Under the pieces are notes generated by a model. It was not told the DNA's origin. It saw only the letters and a program-made list of their open reading frames with translations, and did no database searches. 6,980 nucleotides of DNA, from contig CATPBY010000531.1 of the NCBI GenBank assembly GCA_955652845.1, forward strand, positions 1 through 6,980. Reading direction: 5' to 3'. Both the position numbers and the translations under genes were made by a program. Shown one piece after another: positions 6,099 to 6,980 of the stretch (the stretch's first letter is position 1; each line of letters begins with the position of its first letter). The DNA comes from an uncultured Terriglobales bacterium (GTDB lineage Bacteria > Acidobacteriota > Terriglobia > Terriglobales > Acidobacteriaceae).

Positions 6099-6109
6099 CC
6101 TTAGATCCC

Positions 6110-6980
6110 TTGCGTAATGCACACTTCCATCCCGTAATCCTTGCTGGGGGGCGCGGCACGCGCTTCTGGCCGCTTAGCCGCAAACGTCGAGCGAAACAGC
6201 TGCTGGCGTTAAATGGAAAGCACACCATGATCCAACAGACGGTGGCGCGCCTCCTTCCGCTGGCTTCACTCAAACGCTTCTGGGTCATAACCAATGAAGA
6301 TCTGCGTCGCGAAGTTGGCCGGCAGCTGCCGCGGCTGAGCAAGTCTCAGATCGTTGCCGAGCCGGTTGGCCGAAATACAGCGCCCGCGATTGGACTGGCG
6401 GCATTCATTCTGTTACGTAGCGATCCTGATGCAATCATCGGCATGTTTCCTTCCGACCACGTGGTAGACGACGAAAAGAGCTTTCGCCAGATTCTGGCCA
6501 AGGGCATTGATATTGCAAACGCCGGACAGAACATTGTGGTGCTGGGCATCCGGCCGACAAGAGCCGAGACCGGTTACGGGTATATCCAGACTGGTAACAA
6601 GAGCGGTGACGCACTGCGTGTTCGTCGCTTCACCGAAAAACCTGACGCCGAACGGGCCGCTGAATTTTTAAAGTCCGGCAACTATTTCTGGAACAGCGGA
6701 ATGTTCCTGTGGAGCGCTCGAACGCTGGCTGACGCTTTACGCGAGCACGTACCCGGTACAGCGCTGTTGCTGGAAAAAATTGCTGCCGCGTTCGGCACAC
6801 GAAAATTCGCCGCAATATTCCATCGCCTCTACCCTGGTTGTGAAAACGTTAGTATCGACTATGCGGTGCTGGAACCAAGATCCACCAAAGGAGAGCAGCA
6901 CTCCAATATTTTCTGTATACCGGCGGACTTTGGCTGGAACGACCTCGGATCATGGAGCTCGTTGCATGAACATCGTGTTA
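6110..6980 (+). CDS. manC: Mannose-1-phosphate guanylyltransferase (3' partial)
   Basis: The enzyme joins GTP and mannose-1-phosphate to give GDP-mannose, the donor for mannose-, fucose- and rhamnose-containing surface polysaccharides. The visible 290 codons run to the window edge; the family's short form is about 350-370 residues, so the C-terminal beta-helix portion is missing. Motifs: VILAGGRGTRFWPLSR (9-24, GTP-binding loop), AKQLL (28-32, where many relatives have PKQ), EPVGRNTAPAI (84-94), MFPSDHVV (112-119), FTEKP (174-178, with Lys177), YFWNSGMFLW (192-201), VSIDYAVLE (247-255) and FGWNDLGSW (274-282). The start is TTG 6110: it gives MRNAHFHPVILAGG, an in-frame stop lies at 6089-6091, and no ATG or GTG is available before the GTP loop. 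No clear ribosome site is seen. It lies 101 bases after manA, probably in the same pathway operon. Confidence 0.93.
   Translation, partial: MRNAHFHPVILAGGRGTRFWPLSRKRRAKQLLALNGKHTMIQQTVARLLPLASLKRFWVITNEDLRREVGRQLPRLSKSQIVAEPVGRNTAPAIGLAAFILLRSDPDAIIGMFPSDHVVDDEKSFRQILAKGIDIANAGQNIVVLGIRPTRAETGYGYIQTGNKSGDALRVRRFTEKPDAERAAEFLKSGNYFWNSGMFLWSARTLADALREHVPGTALLLEKIAAAFGTRKFAAIFHRLYPGCENVSIDYAVLEPRSTKGEQHSNIFCIPADFGWNDLGSWSSLHEHRV

Overview
The window reads as an ordinary chromosomal housekeeping region from a moderately GC-rich Gram-negative-type bacterium. The protein styles (a short mannose-1-phosphate guanylyltransferase with AKQ in place of PKQ, a Thermus-type aspartate aminotransferase) and the intergenic palindromes bounded by GTCAT and ATGAC suggest Acidobacteriota (Terriglobia-like). 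That placement is inferred from memory of such genomes and not proved here.

Left part (1-1551): the C-terminal 60 residues of a VapC-like PIN-domain toxin enter from the left edge on the plus strand. They converge, with only 19 bases between stop codons, on purM (purine synthesis), which runs on the minus strand from a GTG start at 1258. Upstream of purM, on the same strand, is a 55-residue single-pass membrane protein of unknown function with a clear Shine-Dalgarno sequence.

Middle (1552-4879): a divergent control region leads into recA on the plus strand. It has a perfect TATAAT box and two small inverted repeats that could bind an SOS repressor. recA starts at ATG 1828, preceded by AAGGAG. 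A palindromic intergenic repeat follows, then a good sigma-70-type promoter (TTGCCA-N17-TAGAAT) driving coaD (coenzyme A synthesis, TTG start). coaD overlaps an aspartate aminotransferase gene by ATGA, so the two are probably translationally coupled.

Right part (4880-6980): a second palindromic repeat of almost the same length as the first separates the aminotransferase from manA (phosphomannose isomerase). manA is followed by manC (mannose-1-phosphate guanylyltransferase), which starts at TTG 6110 and runs off the right edge. Together manA and manC supply two of the three steps from fructose-6-phosphate to GDP-mannose. The phosphomannomutase is not in the window.

I found no CRISPR array, RNA gene, prophage, complete mobile element or exotic defence system. 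The most interesting items are the matched pair of GTCAT/ATGAC palindromes, the shortened PIN-domain remnant, the possible recA operator, and the non-acidic RecA tail.
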